NCBI RefSeq assembly: GCF_013282725.1
Contig: NZ_CP054043.1
Location: 434,001 to 498,000 of the forward strand
Origin: Yersinia mollaretii ATCC 43969
GTDB lineage: Bacteria; Pseudomonadota; Gammaproteobacteria; Enterobacterales; Enterobacteriaceae
Reading direction: 5' to 3'
DNA length: 64,000 bases
In this document: one piece after another, positions 23,369-33,001 of the stretch
Layout of the letters: the number at the start of each line of letters is the position of its first letter
Position numbering within the stretch: position 1 is the first letter of the stretch
Notes under the pieces: generated by a model
The model's input: the letters and a program-made list of their open reading frames with translations, nothing else
What the model was told of the DNA's origin: nothing
Database searches by the model: none
Translations under genes and position numbers: made by a program

Positions 23369-23573
23369 CAACGATACCCAATGCCATATGATAGAAACCA
23401 AAAAAACGGCAATATTGAAAACCATAGGGTCAACAAAACAATATGGTTTTCAAGATAGTGCCGTTCAAATTCGATAGTTATAAAATTATCACGCCATGCA
23501 ATCAGACCATATTATCGACGCAGGGTTGCACTTTTATGTCATCCCAGCAAAAAATAGTCCATCAAACTTTCGC

Positions 23574-23933
23574 TCAGTCAGGGCGTTGACCGCGTTCGAT
23601 CACCACGCTGACATTTCTGGCTTGGGCCACTGCGCCCGGTTTGCTGACCTTAATCCGCACCCAAGGTGAATTAAAACGCTGTAACAGCAGCTCGGCAATC
23701 TCTTCTGCCACTCGTTCAACCAAGGCAAAACGCTGTGATTCCACATGTTTTATGACGCTATCACTGATGTCCGCATAACTTAGGCAATCATTCACATCAT
23801 CACTGGCGGCAGCTTTGCGATTATCCCAGCCCATTTCGATATCGAACACCAGCTTTTGCTGAATGGTCTGCTCCCAGTCATAAACACCGATGGTGGTTAT
23901 GACACTGAGTTCTTCAATAAATACGATGTCCAT
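23574..23933 (-). CDS. folB: Dihydroneopterin aldolase FolB
   Basis: A 119-residue enzyme of folate synthesis that cleaves (and epimerises) dihydroneopterin to 6-hydroxymethyl-dihydropterin. The start [21 protein letters not shown], the LSYADI segment and the C-terminal [12 protein letters not shown] motif are nearly identical to E. coli FolB as remembered. The ATG at 23933 is preferred over a GTG one codon upstream. It is divergent from plsY, as in E. coli. Confidence 0.95.
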   Translation of the reverse strand: MDIVFIEELSVITTIGVYDWEQTIQQKLVFDIEMGWDNRKAAASDDVNDCLSYADISDSVIKHVESQRFALVERVAEEIAELLLQRFNSPWVRIKVSKPGAVAQARNVSVVIERGQRPD

Positions 23934-24040
23934 CACGTCATTCTCTGTTTTTATGCTCGCCGGATACCACTTCCAGCCGAATATGCGTATTATCCACTGA
24001 TGTGGGGATTAAAACGATCATTATTCAACAGGGCGGTGTT

Positions 24041-24691
24041 ATGAGTGCTATCGCGCTTGGCATGATTATCTTCGCGTATTTGTGTGGCTCTATTTCCAGT
24101 GCGATCTTGGTATGCCGGGTTGCCAAGCTGCCAGATCCGCGTGTGCATGGTTCCGGTAATCCCGGAGCGACCAACGTTCTGCGCATTGGGGGCCGCACTG
24201 CCGCCGCAACTGTTCTGATTTTTGATGTGCTCAAAGGCATGTTGCCGGTTTGGATAGCGTACCTGCTGCATGTTTCGCCACTCTATCTTGGCCTGACCGC
24301 CATTGCCGCCTGTCTCGGCCACATTTATCCGGTATTTTTCCACTTTAAAGGTGGCAAAGGTGTCGCCACTGCATTCGGTGCCATTGCACCCATTGGCTGG
24401 GATCTCACTGGCCTGATGACTGGAACTTGGCTGCTGACGGTATTACTGAGCGGTTATTCATCTTTAGGGGCCATTATCAGCGCCCTGATCGCCCCCTTCT
24501 ACGTCTGGTGGTTTAAGCCGCAATTTACCTTCCCAGTCGCCATGCTCTCCTGCCTGATCCTGATGCGCCACCACGATAACATTCAACGTTTATGGCGTGG
24601 AAAAGAGAGCAAAATCTGGGACAAACTCAGAAAGAAAAAACAGAAAACCACCGCCGAAGAAGCCGCAGAGTTGGAAGAGAAAGAGGATTAG
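24041..24691 (+). CDS. plsY: Glycerol-3-phosphate acyltransferase PlsY
   Basis: A 216-residue inner-membrane enzyme that transfers acyl groups from acyl-phosphate to glycerol 3-phosphate in phospholipid synthesis. The three conserved cytoplasmic loops are seen: [24 protein letters not shown] and [10 protein letters not shown]. There are about five membrane helices. The C-terminal tail is charged ([19 protein letters not shown]) and about ten residues longer than in E. coli (205). I chose the ATG at 24041 (MSAIALG) over an upstream GTG. Confidence 0.95.
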   Translation: MSAIALGMIIFAYLCGSISSAILVCRVAKLPDPRVHGSGNPGATNVLRIGGRTAAATVLIFDVLKGMLPVWIAYLLHVSPLYLGLTAIAACLGHIYPVFFHFKGGKGVATAFGAIAPIGWDLTGLMTGTWLLTVLLSGYSSLGAIISALIAPFYVWWFKPQFTFPVAMLSCLILMRHHDNIQRLWRGKESKIWDKLRKKKQKTTAEEAAELEEKED

Positions 24692-24707
24692 TTTTCCTCA
24701 AAAACGA

Positions 24708-24825
24708 GAATGACTGAGCGGGAGCGAGGCAAGGCGCAAGGAATTGAGAGAGCGGAGCATACATCAGTATGTAAGCATCACGAGATGACGCGGCAACACA
24801 GCCGCAGCCCCACTCAGACTTTCTG
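24708..24825. repeat. Imperfect palindromic repeat (MITE-like) between plsY and tsaD
   Basis: About 118 bases whose ends are imperfectly complementary (GACTGAGCGGGAGCGAGGC against GCAGCCCCACTCAGAC) and which contain a central palindrome (CATACATCAGTATG). It fills the gap between the convergent genes plsY and tsaD. The fold and size suit a small non-coding palindromic repeat of the kind known in Yersinia, but I cannot assign it to a named family. It may also act as a terminator. Confidence 0.5.
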
Positions 24826-24826
24826 A

Positions 24827-25840
24827 TCAGACTTTCGGCAACTCAGCCAACGGCCAACGCGGCCTCACCGAAACACTCAACTCACTGTTTACGCCACTTT
24901 TCAGCCGGATCAAACCAGCGTAGGCGATCATCGCACCATTATCGGTACAAAACTCAGGTCTGGCATAAAATACCTCGCCGCCCCGCTTTTGCATCATTTC
25001 AGCCAATTTTAAACGTAAAGTGCGGTTAGCACTGACACCACCAGCAATCACCAAGCGCTTGAAGCCGGTCTGATCCAGCGCGCGTTTGGATTTAATCGCC
25101 AACGTATCGACCACGGCATCTTCAAATGCGCGGGCAATATCAGCACGAGTTTGATCATCAGTGCCGTTGGTGCGAATCGTGTTTGCGGCAAACGTTTTCA
25201 GACCAGAAAAACTGAAATCCAGCCCAGGCCGGTCAGTCATTGGGCGCGGGAAAGTAAATCGCCCCGCAGTGCCCTGTTGTGCCATACGCGACAGCATTGG
25301 CCCGCCGGGATAATCCAGCCCTAATAATTTAGCTGTTTTATCAAAAGCTTCACCCGCCGCATCGTCAACAGATTCGCCCAGCAACAGATATTCACCGATA
25401 CCAGTTACGCTAATCAATTGGGTGTGACCACCGGAAACCAGCAACGCGACAAAAGGAAATTCGGGGGCATTATCTTCCAGCATAGGTGCCAATAGATGGC
25501 CCTCCATATGATGGACCGGCACCGCAGGTACACCCCATGCAAATGCCAATGCGCGGCCAACTGTGGCCCCAACCAACAGTGCGCCAACCAAACCCGGACC
25601 CGCGGTATAGGCCACGCCATCGATATCCTTGGCGCTCAAATTAGCTTCTTTCAATGCCGCCTGAATCAGCGGCACAGTTTTGCGCACATGATCACGGGAA
25701 GCCAGCTCAGGGACGACGCCGCCATAATCAGCATGCAATTTAACCTGACTGTACAGTTGGTTAGCTAACAGACCGGTTTCATCGTCATACACTGCAATTC
25801 CGGTTTCATCGCAGGATGTTTCTATACCCAAAACTCGCAT
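24827..25840 (-). CDS. tsaD: tRNA N6-threonylcarbamoyladenosine transferase TsaD
   Basis: A 337-residue ASKHA-fold protein that transfers threonylcarbamoyl to A37 of ANN-decoding tRNAs with TsaB and TsaE. The iron-binding histidines are in [11 protein letters not shown] (about residues 110-120) and the ATP loops include SGGHTQLI and [11 protein letters not shown] chose the ATG at 25840 ([14 protein letters not shown]) with a GGGAAA site; it gives the same length as in E. coli. It is divergent from the rpsU operon. Confidence 0.96.
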   Translation of the reverse strand: MRVLGIETSCDETGIAVYDDETGLLANQLYSQVKLHADYGGVVPELASRDHVRKTVPLIQAALKEANLSAKDIDGVAYTAGPGLVGALLVGATVGRALAFAWGVPAVPVHHMEGHLLAPMLEDNAPEFPFVALLVSGGHTQLISVTGIGEYLLLGESVDDAAGEAFDKTAKLLGLDYPGGPMLSRMAQQGTAGRFTFPRPMTDRPGLDFSFSGLKTFAANTIRTNGTDDQTRADIARAFEDAVVDTLAIKSKRALDQTGFKRLVIAGGVSANRTLRLKLAEMMQKRGGEVFYARPEFCTDNGAMIAYAGLIRLKSGVNSELSVSVRPRWPLAELPKV

Positions 25841-25997
25841 TACATTTCCCATCATTCACGTGCGGCCGACAGTTTAGCATAACAGTGACGTCCGTCATGA
25901 TTTCTGATGCCAAATTGCGGGGAAAATGTGCCATTTGGGGCCGTCAGAGGTACGAATGTTGTTGATAGTCGTCACATTTGAAAAGAGTGTTGATAAA

Positions 25998-26027
25998 TTC
26001 GATCAATACCCCTGTTTAGTATATAAT
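25998..26027 (+). promoter_or_regulatory. Probable sigma-70 promoter of the rpsU-dnaG-rpoD operon
   Basis: A perfect -10 hexamer TATAAT is at 26022-26027, with a weak -35 candidate (TTCGAT) 18 bases upstream, in the 374-base gap between tsaD and rpsU. Transcription would start near 26034 and leave a leader of about 180 bases before rpsU. Other promoters and a LexA site known for E. coli could not be placed. Confidence 0.5.
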
Positions 26028-26202
26028 CATTGGCCGTCGTACTCTTAGGCACCAACTTTCTTGTAAAGAATGGGTCGACATCACAGGGGCGTGCCTGTTT
26101 CAATTTGCTGTGGTGCTTTACAAAGCAGCATCCATTGAAGTAAAATTCCGCACCATTTTGAGAAGGCTGGCGATTGGCCAGCAGCAAACCGATTTCTATT
26201 GA

Positions 26203-26430
<228 letters not shown>

Positions 26431-26436
26431 TTCTTC

Positions 26437-26465
26437 GGGGGTAACCCCACCGCGTAGTTTTTTAT
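26437..26465 (+). terminator. Attenuating terminator between rpsU and dnaG (candidate)
   Basis: GGGGTAACCCC forms a short hairpin just after the rpsU stop, and a TTTTTT run follows about ten bases later. In E. coli a partial terminator at this place makes rpsU more abundant than dnaG mRNA. The gap between the stem and the T run makes this a weak candidate. Confidence 0.4.
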
Positions 26466-26501
26466 GTTCTAAGAACGCGCAGATCGAGTAGTTGCATACG
26501 A

Positions 26502-26533
26502 AGGCCGTGCTTTCCGAAAGGAATGCGCGGCTT
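26502..26533 (+). other. RNA hairpin in the rpsU-dnaG spacer
   Basis: AGGCCGTGCTTTCC and GGAATGCGCGGCTT pair around a GAAA tetraloop, with one T-T mismatch and a bulged G. The structure lies 30 bases before the dnaG start. Endonucleolytic processing is known in this spacer in E. coli; this hairpin may be the processing or stability element, which is inference. Confidence 0.45.
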
Positions 26534-26565
26534 GTTCTCGTTTATGGACTGACGACTAGGGGCTT

Positions 26566-28314
26566 ATGGCTGGACGAATTCCACGCGTATTTATCAATGA
26601 CTTGCTCGCTCGCACCGACATCGTCGATCTTATCGATGCTCGGGTAAAGCTGAAGAAGCAAGGCAAAAATTACCATGCGTGCTGTCCGTTCCATCATGAG
26701 AAAACACCCTCATTCACCGTTAACGGCGAAAAACAGTTTTATCACTGTTTCGGCTGTGGTGCACATGGTAATGCTGTTGATTTCTTGATGAATTATGATC
26801 GACTCGAATTTGTCGAAAGTATCGAGGAATTAGCCACCATGCACGGGCTGGAAGTGCCTTACGAGGCAGGAACCGGCACTACCCAGATCGAACGCCACCA
26901 ACGACAAAGTCTATATCAACTGATGGAAAGCCTGAGCGCATTCTATCAACAGTCACTCAAAGGCCAGAATGCCAACCCGGCACGCGAATATCTTAAACGT
27001 CGCGGTTTGAGTGAAGAAATCATCCAACATTTTGCTATCGGTTTTGCTCCCCCCGGTTGGGACAATGCCTTAAAACGTTTTGGCCGCGATGGCGAGAGCC
27101 GTACCGCGCTGAACGATGCCGGAATGCTGGTGACAAACGATACAGGGCGGACTTACGATCGTTTTCGTGAGCGCGTCATGTTCCCTATCCGTGATAAACG
27201 CGGCCGGGTTATCGCTTTTGGTGGGCGAATTCTGGGCGACGGAGTGCCGAAATACCTCAACTCCCCAGAAACAGAAATTTTTCATAAGGGCCGCCAGTTA
27301 TACGGCTTGTATGAAGCGCAAGTGAATCCCCCCAATCCAACACGTTTACTCGTGGTGGAAGGCTATATGGACGTGGTGGCATTAGCGCAATTTGGCATCG
27401 ATTATGCTGTTGCCTCGCTGGGAACAGCGACGACGGCGGAACATATTCAATTATTATTCCGTGCGACCGATAACGTAATTTGTTGTTATGACGGCGATCG
27501 GGCGGGTAGAGATGCTGCTTGGCGAGCATTAGAAACGGCACTGCCCTATCTAAATGACGGACGTCAGCTACGCTTTATGTTTTTGCCCGATGGCGAAGAC
27601 CCAGACACACTGGTACGTAAGGAAGGGAAAGACGCATTTGAACAGCGGATGGAGGAGGCGCAGCCACTCTCAACCTTCTTGTTCGAAACGTTGATGCCAC
27701 AAGTTGATTTGAGCAGCCCCGATGGGCGCGCCAAGTTAAGCACACTGGCACTCCCTTTAATCAGCCAAGTGCCTGGTGAAACCTTACGCCTTTATCTGCG
27801 TCAACAATTAGGCAATAAGTTAGGTCTGCTTGATGACAGCCAGCTTGATAAGCTGATGCCAAAACAGGCTGAAAATACGAATACCTACCAGCCGCCACAG
27901 CTAAAACGCACAACCATGCGTATACTTATAGGGCTACTGGTACAAAATCCGCAACTGGCTACACTTATCCCCTCACTACAGGGAGTTGAACAAGCTAAGT
28001 TAGCCGGTTTACCGTTATTTATTGAGTTGGTTGAGACTTGTCTGGCCCAGCCGGGACTGACAACCGGGCAGTTATTGGAACTGTACCGTGATAATAAATT
28101 CAGCCAACAGCTTGAAACTCTCGCAACATGGAACCACATGATTGTTGAGGATATGGTCGAACCGACTTTTGTCGATACGCTAGCAAGCCTGTATGACTCC
28201 ATTTTGGAGCAACGTCAGGAAACACTGATAGCACGTGACCGAACACATGGATTAAACGCCGAAGAACGTAAAGAGCTTTGGTCTTTGAATCTGGCTTTAG
28301 CCAGAAAAAAATGA
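26566..28314 (+). CDS. dnaG: DNA primase DnaG
   Basis: A 582-residue primase, the length of E. coli DnaG (581). The N-terminal CHC2 zinc finger is seen as [12 protein letters not shown] then [11 protein letters not shown] (about residues 39-66), the TOPRIM catalytic core as [11 protein letters not shown] (about 263) with DGDRAGRDA (about 309), and the C-terminal helical domain binds DnaB helicase. It synthesises RNA primers at the replication fork. It sits between rpsU and rpoD. Confidence 0.97.
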   Translation: MAGRIPRVFINDLLARTDIVDLIDARVKLKKQGKNYHACCPFHHEKTPSFTVNGEKQFYHCFGCGAHGNAVDFLMNYDRLEFVESIEELATMHGLEVPYEAGTGTTQIERHQRQSLYQLMESLSAFYQQSLKGQNANPAREYLKRRGLSEEIIQHFAIGFAPPGWDNALKRFGRDGESRTALNDAGMLVTNDTGRTYDRFRERVMFPIRDKRGRVIAFGGRILGDGVPKYLNSPETEIFHKGRQLYGLYEAQVNPPNPTRLLVVEGYMDVVALAQFGIDYAVASLGTATTAEHIQLLFRATDNVICCYDGDRAGRDAAWRALETALPYLNDGRQLRFMFLPDGEDPDTLVRKEGKDAFEQRMEEAQPLSTFLFETLMPQVDLSSPDGRAKLSTLALPLISQVPGETLRLYLRQQLGNKLGLLDDSQLDKLMPKQAENTNTYQPPQLKRTTMRILIGLLVQNPQLATLIPSLQGVEQAKLAGLPLFIELVETCLAQPGLTTGQLLELYRDNKFSQQLETLATWNHMIVEDMVEPTFVDTLASLYDSILEQRQETLIARDRTHGLNAEERKELWSLNLALARKK

Positions 28315-28471
28315 ATCACCCAACGGCTTAATTGCCGATAAATGTGGGGGCGACTCCCCACAATATGCCGCCATAGCGGGCAGCGGCGACAAAAAAAGGC
28401 CCCAAATGCTATTGTTGGCGGTTTCGCCGACCGACACCAACCCAAATACTCTGAAGTGTGGATACCGTCTT

Positions 28472-30310
28472 ATGGAGCAAAACCCGCAGTCACAGCTGAA
28501 GCTACTTGTCACCCGTGGTAAGGAGCAAGGCTATCTGACCTATGCTGAGGTCAATGACCATCTGCCGGAAGATATCGTCGATTCCGATCAGATCGAAGAC
28601 ATCATCCAGATGATTAATGACATGGGCATACAGGTACTTGAAGAAGCCCCTGATGCCGATGATTTAATGCTGGCCGAGAACACCACTGATACCGACGATG
28701 ACGCAGCGGAAGCTGCTGCACAGGTGTTGTCCAGTGTTGAATCTGAAATCGGGCGTACAACCGACCCGGTGCGTATGTACATGCGCGAAATGGGTACCGT
28801 TGAGCTATTGACGCGTGAAGGCGAGATTGATATCGCCAAGCGTATCGAAGAGGGTATCAATCAGGTTCAGTGCTCTGTAGCTGAATACCCTGAAGCTATT
28901 ACTTATCTGTTGGAACAATATGATCGCGTCGAAGCGGGTGAAGCTCGTTTATCCGACCTGATCAACGGCTTTGTCGATCCCAATGCCGAAGAAGATATTG
29001 CGCCGACGGCAACTCACGTAGGCTCTGAATTATCCACTGAAGAGATGGATGACGACGACAAAGAAGAAGAAGACGAAGAAGAAGAGGAAGACGACAACAG
29101 CATCGACCCAGAGCTGGCGCGTCAGAAATTCAGCGAATTGCGTGAGCAGTATGAAAATACACGCATGGCCATCAAGAAAAATGGCCGTAGCCACGCTACT
29201 GCTGCTGCCGAGATTCTGAATCTTTCTGAAGTGTTCAAACAGTTCCGTCTGGTTCCGAAGCAGTTCGACTATCTGGTCAATAACATGCGCGCCATGATGG
29301 ATCGCGTTCGTACTCAAGAACGTATCATCATGAAGCTGTGTGTTGAACAGTGCAAAATGCCGAAGAAAAACTTCGTTACCCTGTTTGCCAGCAATGAAAC
29401 CAGTGATACTTGGTTTGCAGCAGCAGTGGCTATGGGTAAACCATGGTCGGAAAAACTGAAAGATGTCTCGGACGATGTTCAACGTAGCTTGCAGAAATTA
29501 CGCCAGATCGAAGAAGAAACGGGTCTGACGATTGAGCAAGTGAAAGACATCAACCGCCGTATGTCTATCGGTGAAGCGAAAGCGCGTCGTGCTAAGAAAG
29601 AGATGGTTGAGGCTAACCTGCGTCTGGTTATCTCTATTGCGAAAAAATACACCAACCGTGGTCTGCAATTCCTGGATTTGATTCAGGAAGGTAACATCGG
29701 TTTGATGAAAGCAGTAGACAAGTTCGAATACCGTCGTGGTTATAAGTTCTCAACTTATGCAACTTGGTGGATTCGTCAGGCAATCACTCGCTCTATCGCG
29801 GATCAGGCACGTACCATCCGTATTCCGGTACATATGATTGAGACGATTAACAAACTCAATCGTATCTCGCGTCAGATGCTGCAAGAGATGGGCCGCGAGC
29901 CAACGCCAGAAGAGTTGGCTGAACGCATGCTGATGCCGGAAGACAAGATCCGCAAAGTGCTGAAGATTGCTAAAGAGCCAATCTCAATGGAAACGCCAAT
30001 CGGTGATGATGAAGATTCACATCTGGGCGATTTCATCGAAGATACCACTCTGGAGCTACCGCTGGACTCTGCAACCTCTGAGAGCCTGCGTTCTGCCACT
30101 CACGACGTGTTGGCTGGCCTGACCGCACGTGAAGCGAAAGTTCTGCGTATGCGTTTCGGTATCGATATGAACACTGACCACACTTTGGAAGAAGTGGGTA
30201 AGCAGTTCGACGTTACCCGTGAACGTATTCGTCAGATCGAAGCGAAGGCATTGCGTAAATTGCGCCACCCAAGCCGTTCTGAAGTACTGCGCAGCTTCCT
30301 CGACGATTAA
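28472..30310 (+). CDS. rpoD: RNA polymerase sigma factor RpoD (sigma-70)
   Basis: A 612-residue primary sigma factor. Region 1.1 ([21 protein letters not shown], shortened here to its first residues), a strongly acidic non-conserved insert (about residues 190-212, runs of D and E), region 2 ([34 protein letters not shown]) and region 4.2 ([20 protein letters not shown]) are all clear. I chose the ATG at 28472 because it matches E. coli; an in-frame ATG at 28406 would add 22 unsupported residues. It closes the rpsU-dnaG-rpoD operon. Confidence 0.97.
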   Translation: MEQNPQSQLKLLVTRGKEQGYLTYAEVNDHLPEDIVDSDQIEDIIQMINDMGIQVLEEAPDADDLMLAENTTDTDDDAAEAAAQVLSSVESEIGRTTDPVRMYMREMGTVELLTREGEIDIAKRIEEGINQVQCSVAEYPEAITYLLEQYDRVEAGEARLSDLINGFVDPNAEEDIAPTATHVGSELSTEEMDDDDKEEEDEEEEEDDNSIDPELARQKFSELREQYENTRMAIKKNGRSHATAAAEILNLSEVFKQFRLVPKQFDYLVNNMRAMMDRVRTQERIIMKLCVEQCKMPKKNFVTLFASNETSDTWFAAAVAMGKPWSEKLKDVSDDVQRSLQKLRQIEEETGLTIEQVKDINRRMSIGEAKARRAKKEMVEANLRLVISIAKKYTNRGLQFLDLIQEGNIGLMKAVDKFEYRRGYKFSTYATWWIRQAITRSIADQARTIRIPVHMIETINKLNRISRQMLQEMGREPTPEELAERMLMPEDKIRKVLKIAKEPISMETPIGDDEDSHLGDFIEDTTLELPLDSATSESLRSATHDVLAGLTAREAKVLRMRFGIDMNTDHTLEEVGKQFDVTRERIRQIEAKALRKLRHPSRSEVLRSFLDD

Positions 30311-30335
30311 TCGTCGGTTGCGTTAACCAGCAGAC

Positions 30336-30366
30336 AAAACCCCCGGCATACCGGGGGTTTTCTTTT
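30336..30366 (+). terminator. Rho-independent terminator of the rpsU-dnaG-rpoD operon
   Basis: AAAACCCCCGG and CCGGGGGTTTT form a perfect stem with a four-base loop, followed by more T. It lies 25 bases after the rpoD stop. Confidence 0.93.
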
Positions 30367-30515
30367 TGGCTTAAACTCTGATTCCGATACCAATATTGGC
30401 TTACTATTTTCCACTATATACTTAAAAACACTTAAATTTGCGCAGAAAACACCCATCTGATTTATCAGCTCTAGACCGCAGGATAAAAACTACCGTATAA
30501 TCAGCGTCCAAGTTT

Positions 30516-30592
30516 GGCCCCTTAGCTCAGTTGGTTAGAGCACGCGACTCATAATCGCTTGGTCACTGGTTCAAGTCCAGTAGGGGCCACCA
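30516..30592 (+). tRNA. ileX: tRNA-Ile2 (CAU anticodon, lysidine type; ileX-like)
   Basis: A 77-base cloverleaf with the encoded CCA end. The acceptor stem GGCCCCT pairs with AGGGGCC, the D arm GCTC/GAGC and the T arm CTGG TTCAAGT CCAG are intact, and the anticodon loop is CTCATAA. The sequence follows E. coli ileX, so the CAU should be modified by TilS to read AUA, rather than being tRNA-Met. The top anticodon-stem pair is C-T. It lies downstream of rpoD as in E. coli. It marks the border between core genome and the flagellar region. Confidence 0.93.
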
Positions 30593-30618
30593 AATTTTAG
30601 CTGTTAAATCAGTACATT

Positions 30619-30648
30619 AAGCCACTTTTAACGAAGTGGCTTTTTTGT
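30619..30648 (+). terminator. Terminator after the tRNA gene
   Basis: AAGCCACTT and AAGTGGCTTTTTT form a stem with a TTAACG loop and a T tract, 27 bases after the tRNA. Confidence 0.85.
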
Positions 30649-30691
30649 ATCTGGCATTTAAGTGACGATGAAATGGCGATGCACCCAGCAC

Positions 30692-30728
30692 AAATAAAAA
30701 ACGCCCAATGAGGTACATCAGGCGTTTT
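30692..30728 (-). terminator. Terminator downstream of the DsbA-like gene
   Basis: AAAACGCC and GGCGTTTT form a perfect stem. On the minus strand the stem is followed by TTTTTATT, so it ends transcription coming from the DsbA-like gene at 30865-31503. The plus-strand side has only a short T run. Confidence 0.75.
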
Positions 30729-30854
30729 GAGGGTTGATAAGTGTCAACATATAGCGGGATAAGTCACTCGATATGGCTAATAGCAAAATCACAGTGAAGA
30801 TTTTGCTATTAAGAAATTAAGCGGCCTACGAGCCTTTGGGGCGTTTCCTCCGCA

Positions 30855-30880
30855 AGATAAACAGTTATGGCTGTTTATCT
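30855..30880. repeat. Perfect 10-bp inverted repeat across the stop codon of the DsbA-like gene
   Basis: AGATAAACAG and CTGTTTATCT are exact inverted copies separated by TTATGG. The loop holds the stop codon (TAA on the minus strand) of the DsbA-like gene. There is no T run, so it is more likely an mRNA 3' stabilising hairpin or a protein-binding palindrome than a terminator. Confidence 0.5.
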
Positions 30881-31503
30881 AATAAGAAACGAATCACAGA
30901 TGCATACTCTTTGGCATATCCTTCAATACTTTTATCCGCTATGCCGGAATTTTCGATCTTGTACTTTCCTGAGACATAAAATGAAGGCGTTCCTCGAATA
31001 TCCATCTCTTTTACAGTCTCATTCTGTTTAGCGACTAAAGCTTTTACCGACGGGCTTTGACGTATATTGTCATAGACGGATTCATTGACTCCAGCCTCAG
31101 CAAACAATTTCTTAATATCATCAATTCCATTAATGGCGTTTTCTCTTTGAAGCCTTTCAAACAATCTTGTCTCTATTTTATCTTCAATGCCGAGAACCAT
31201 AGCGACGGACCATGCCTCTGTTAACTCGTTGCCCAATTTACCCATCAGGCTGACATGGTATTTGACGAGTTTTGTTCCTACAGGCAGCCCTTCACTCACG
31301 CTCTTGCTAACGTTATAGGTACTTGTAAACATATAACAGGGGCCGCAATAAAATGAAAAAAACTCGACAACTGCGGGGGCTGATGCCACAGGTTTCTCAA
31401 GAGAGGTATAACTGACACCTTCTTTATAATCAGCCGCATAGGAGGCAGGGAGTGAGAGCATAAGTAGCAATGCTATAAAACCTAGATGAATTCTCTTTGA
31501 CAT
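30865..31503 (-). CDS. Periplasmic DsbA-like thiol:disulfide oxidoreductase (CGPC)
   Basis: A 212-residue DsbA-family protein. It has a signal peptide (residues 1-23, ending SYA), a thioredoxin-fold active site FFSFYCGPCYMF at about residues 48-59, a helical insertion (about 75-160) and the cis-proline loop RGTPSFYV (about 170). It would introduce or exchange disulfides in exported proteins. The active site is CGPC rather than the CPHC of E. coli DsbA, so its redox potential may differ. It has its own terminator. It lies between the tRNA and the flagellar genes and is probably an accessory paralogue of the core dsbA. Confidence 0.85.
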   Translation of the reverse strand: MSKRIHLGFIALLLMLSLPASYAADYKEGVSYTSLEKPVASAPAVVEFFSFYCGPCYMFTSTYNVSKSVSEGLPVGTKLVKYHVSLMGKLGNELTEAWSVAMVLGIEDKIETRLFERLQRENAINGIDDIKKLFAEAGVNESVYDNIRQSPSVKALVAKQNETVKEMDIRGTPSFYVSGKYKIENSGIADKSIEGYAKEYASVIRFLLDKQP

Positions 31504-31657
31504 AATCTTTTCCGAAATTATATTAAGCTAGTCTCTGCCAGTATGTATTGAGGGAATATTAAATAAATCTAAAATCTCAAAATAGGATATTATGATATTT
31601 ATTCTCATTAATATTACCAAACACAACTGGCAGCCTTTTAGATATTATTTGTAACAA

Positions 31658-32518
31658 TTATAAATATGTTTTGAACCAGTCTGCCTGGATATTAACTGCA
31701 TGGTCAAAATGCTCACCGCTGTACATATCATAATGCTGAGCGCCCTCGACCACATGAAGATGCTTTTTATCTGATTTGACTGCACCATATAACTCCAGCC
31801 CTTGTTCGGGTGGATTGACGGTATCATTCCCTGCCACAACAATCAGGCTCGGACAAGTGACACGCATGGCGTTCTCTTTGGGCTTATATTGCAGGGTCTC
31901 TTTTACCGTCAGGAAAGGAATCTTAATATTCATTGTCGGGTGACGATTTTTATTCTCTTCGAAGAATGCTTTTGACTCCTCATCAGCCAGCACACGGGTT
32001 ATTCCAACAAACATCTCCTTCCCTGTAATGCTCTTTTTTTCTGCCATTTTGTTTAATGTGGCAATGAACCCTGTCTTCTCGTCCTCGGACATTTTTCCCG
32101 TCACGATCTTCTCGCCATCAGCAAAAGCCAACTGACTCACGATACATTTGATATCACTATTTTCTGCCGCAGCCCCAAAGACATGGCAGCCGCCAAAGGA
32201 TGTTCCCCACAAACCGATACGGTTTTCATCAATACCCGATTTATCTTTAATCCATTCAACAACGGAAAGGATATCTTCGATTTGCATTGCAGGGACAAGA
32301 CGACCACGCTCTCCTGTACTTGCTCCAAAACCTCTGTAATCGAATGTAACGGTGCAGAACCCTGAGTGCGTGAAAAATTCAGCGAATGGCGGGAGTAAAA
32401 TTTCCTGTATACCGCAAAAACCGTGGCACAAAATAATGACCGGGAGATTTCCTGCAGATAGGGGTTTTCTTAGTGTAAGAGCGATACCATTAGGTAACTG
32501 ATATGTTGTTGTTTCCAT
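31658..32518 (-). CDS. Alpha/beta hydrolase (putative dienelactone hydrolase/esterase type)
   Basis: A 286-residue single-domain alpha/beta hydrolase. The oxyanion strand IILCHGFCG is at about residue 28, the nucleophile elbow GTSFGG at about 107, the acid in VVAGNDTVNPPEQ (about 230) and the histidine in EGAQHYDMY (about 260). No signal peptide is visible, so it is cytoplasmic. The substrate cannot be named. I chose the ATG at 32518 (METTTYQLP); the ATG at 32530 has its AAGGA directly abutting it. It is 154 bases from the DsbA-like gene on the same strand. Confidence 0.75.
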   Translation of the reverse strand: METTTYQLPNGIALTLRKPLSAGNLPVIILCHGFCGIQEILLPPFAEFFTHSGFCTVTFDYRGFGASTGERGRLVPAMQIEDILSVVEWIKDKSGIDENRIGLWGTSFGGCHVFGAAAENSDIKCIVSQLAFADGEKIVTGKMSEDEKTGFIATLNKMAEKKSITGKEMFVGITRVLADEESKAFFEENKNRHPTMNIKIPFLTVKETLQYKPKENAMRVTCPSLIVVAGNDTVNPPEQGLELYGAVKSDKKHLHVVEGAQHYDMYSGEHFDHAVNIQADWFKTYL

Positions 32519-33001
32519 ATAGTAAATCATTCCTTATTTCAGATAAATAAAAGAGCCTATGCGGATATGTAACAGCAACTTGATGAGGGTCAGAAAATAG
32601 GTATCCGCATAGAGATCCACTGTTAATCACTCAGAATTGCGATCTTATAGGTAGGGCTATCTTTCATTACCAGAAGCCATGCCAAATAAATGTTGGCTCT
32701 GGCTTATCACTTCCACAATCTAATATGTTTCAGAACTCGGGCTATTCGCTATCAGTGTCATTTCCAGCCGACAAAACCCATTTTTCATAATAAAAGAAGA
32801 GAGGCAGAAATAGCAATCACCAACGATCAGATAAAAACATATTGATACATATTTTTCAGATACAGATAGAGTGATAACGCTTACCTTCAACAAACGAAAA
32901 ATTCTAAAAATCCCCCCTTCTGTTTAATAAGGGTTTATTTCACGCAGGGAAACTCAATAGATAGAATGCGATATTTTGGCAAAACTATTTTTAAATAACA
33001 G
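32519..33001. other. Gene-poor AT-rich gap between the hydrolase and fliR
   Basis: About 480 bases without a credible gene on either strand. Base composition is clearly more AT-rich than in the core genes. It contains the promoter side of the hydrolase gene and the 3' flank of the fliF-to-fliR operon. I see no insertion sequence, integrase fragment or tRNA-end repeat here. Confidence 0.5.
32900..32935 (-). terminator. Candidate terminator of the fliF-fliR operon
   Basis: On the minus strand CCCTTATTAAACAGAAGGGG can fold with a five-base stem and is followed by GGATTTTTAGAATTTTT. It lies about 70 bases after the fliR stop. The stem is short, so confidence is limited. Confidence 0.4.

Noticed and set aside
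30593..33001. Integrase or direct repeat of the tRNA 3' end marking a genomic island
   Set aside because: I looked for both and saw neither within the window; the other border is outside it.
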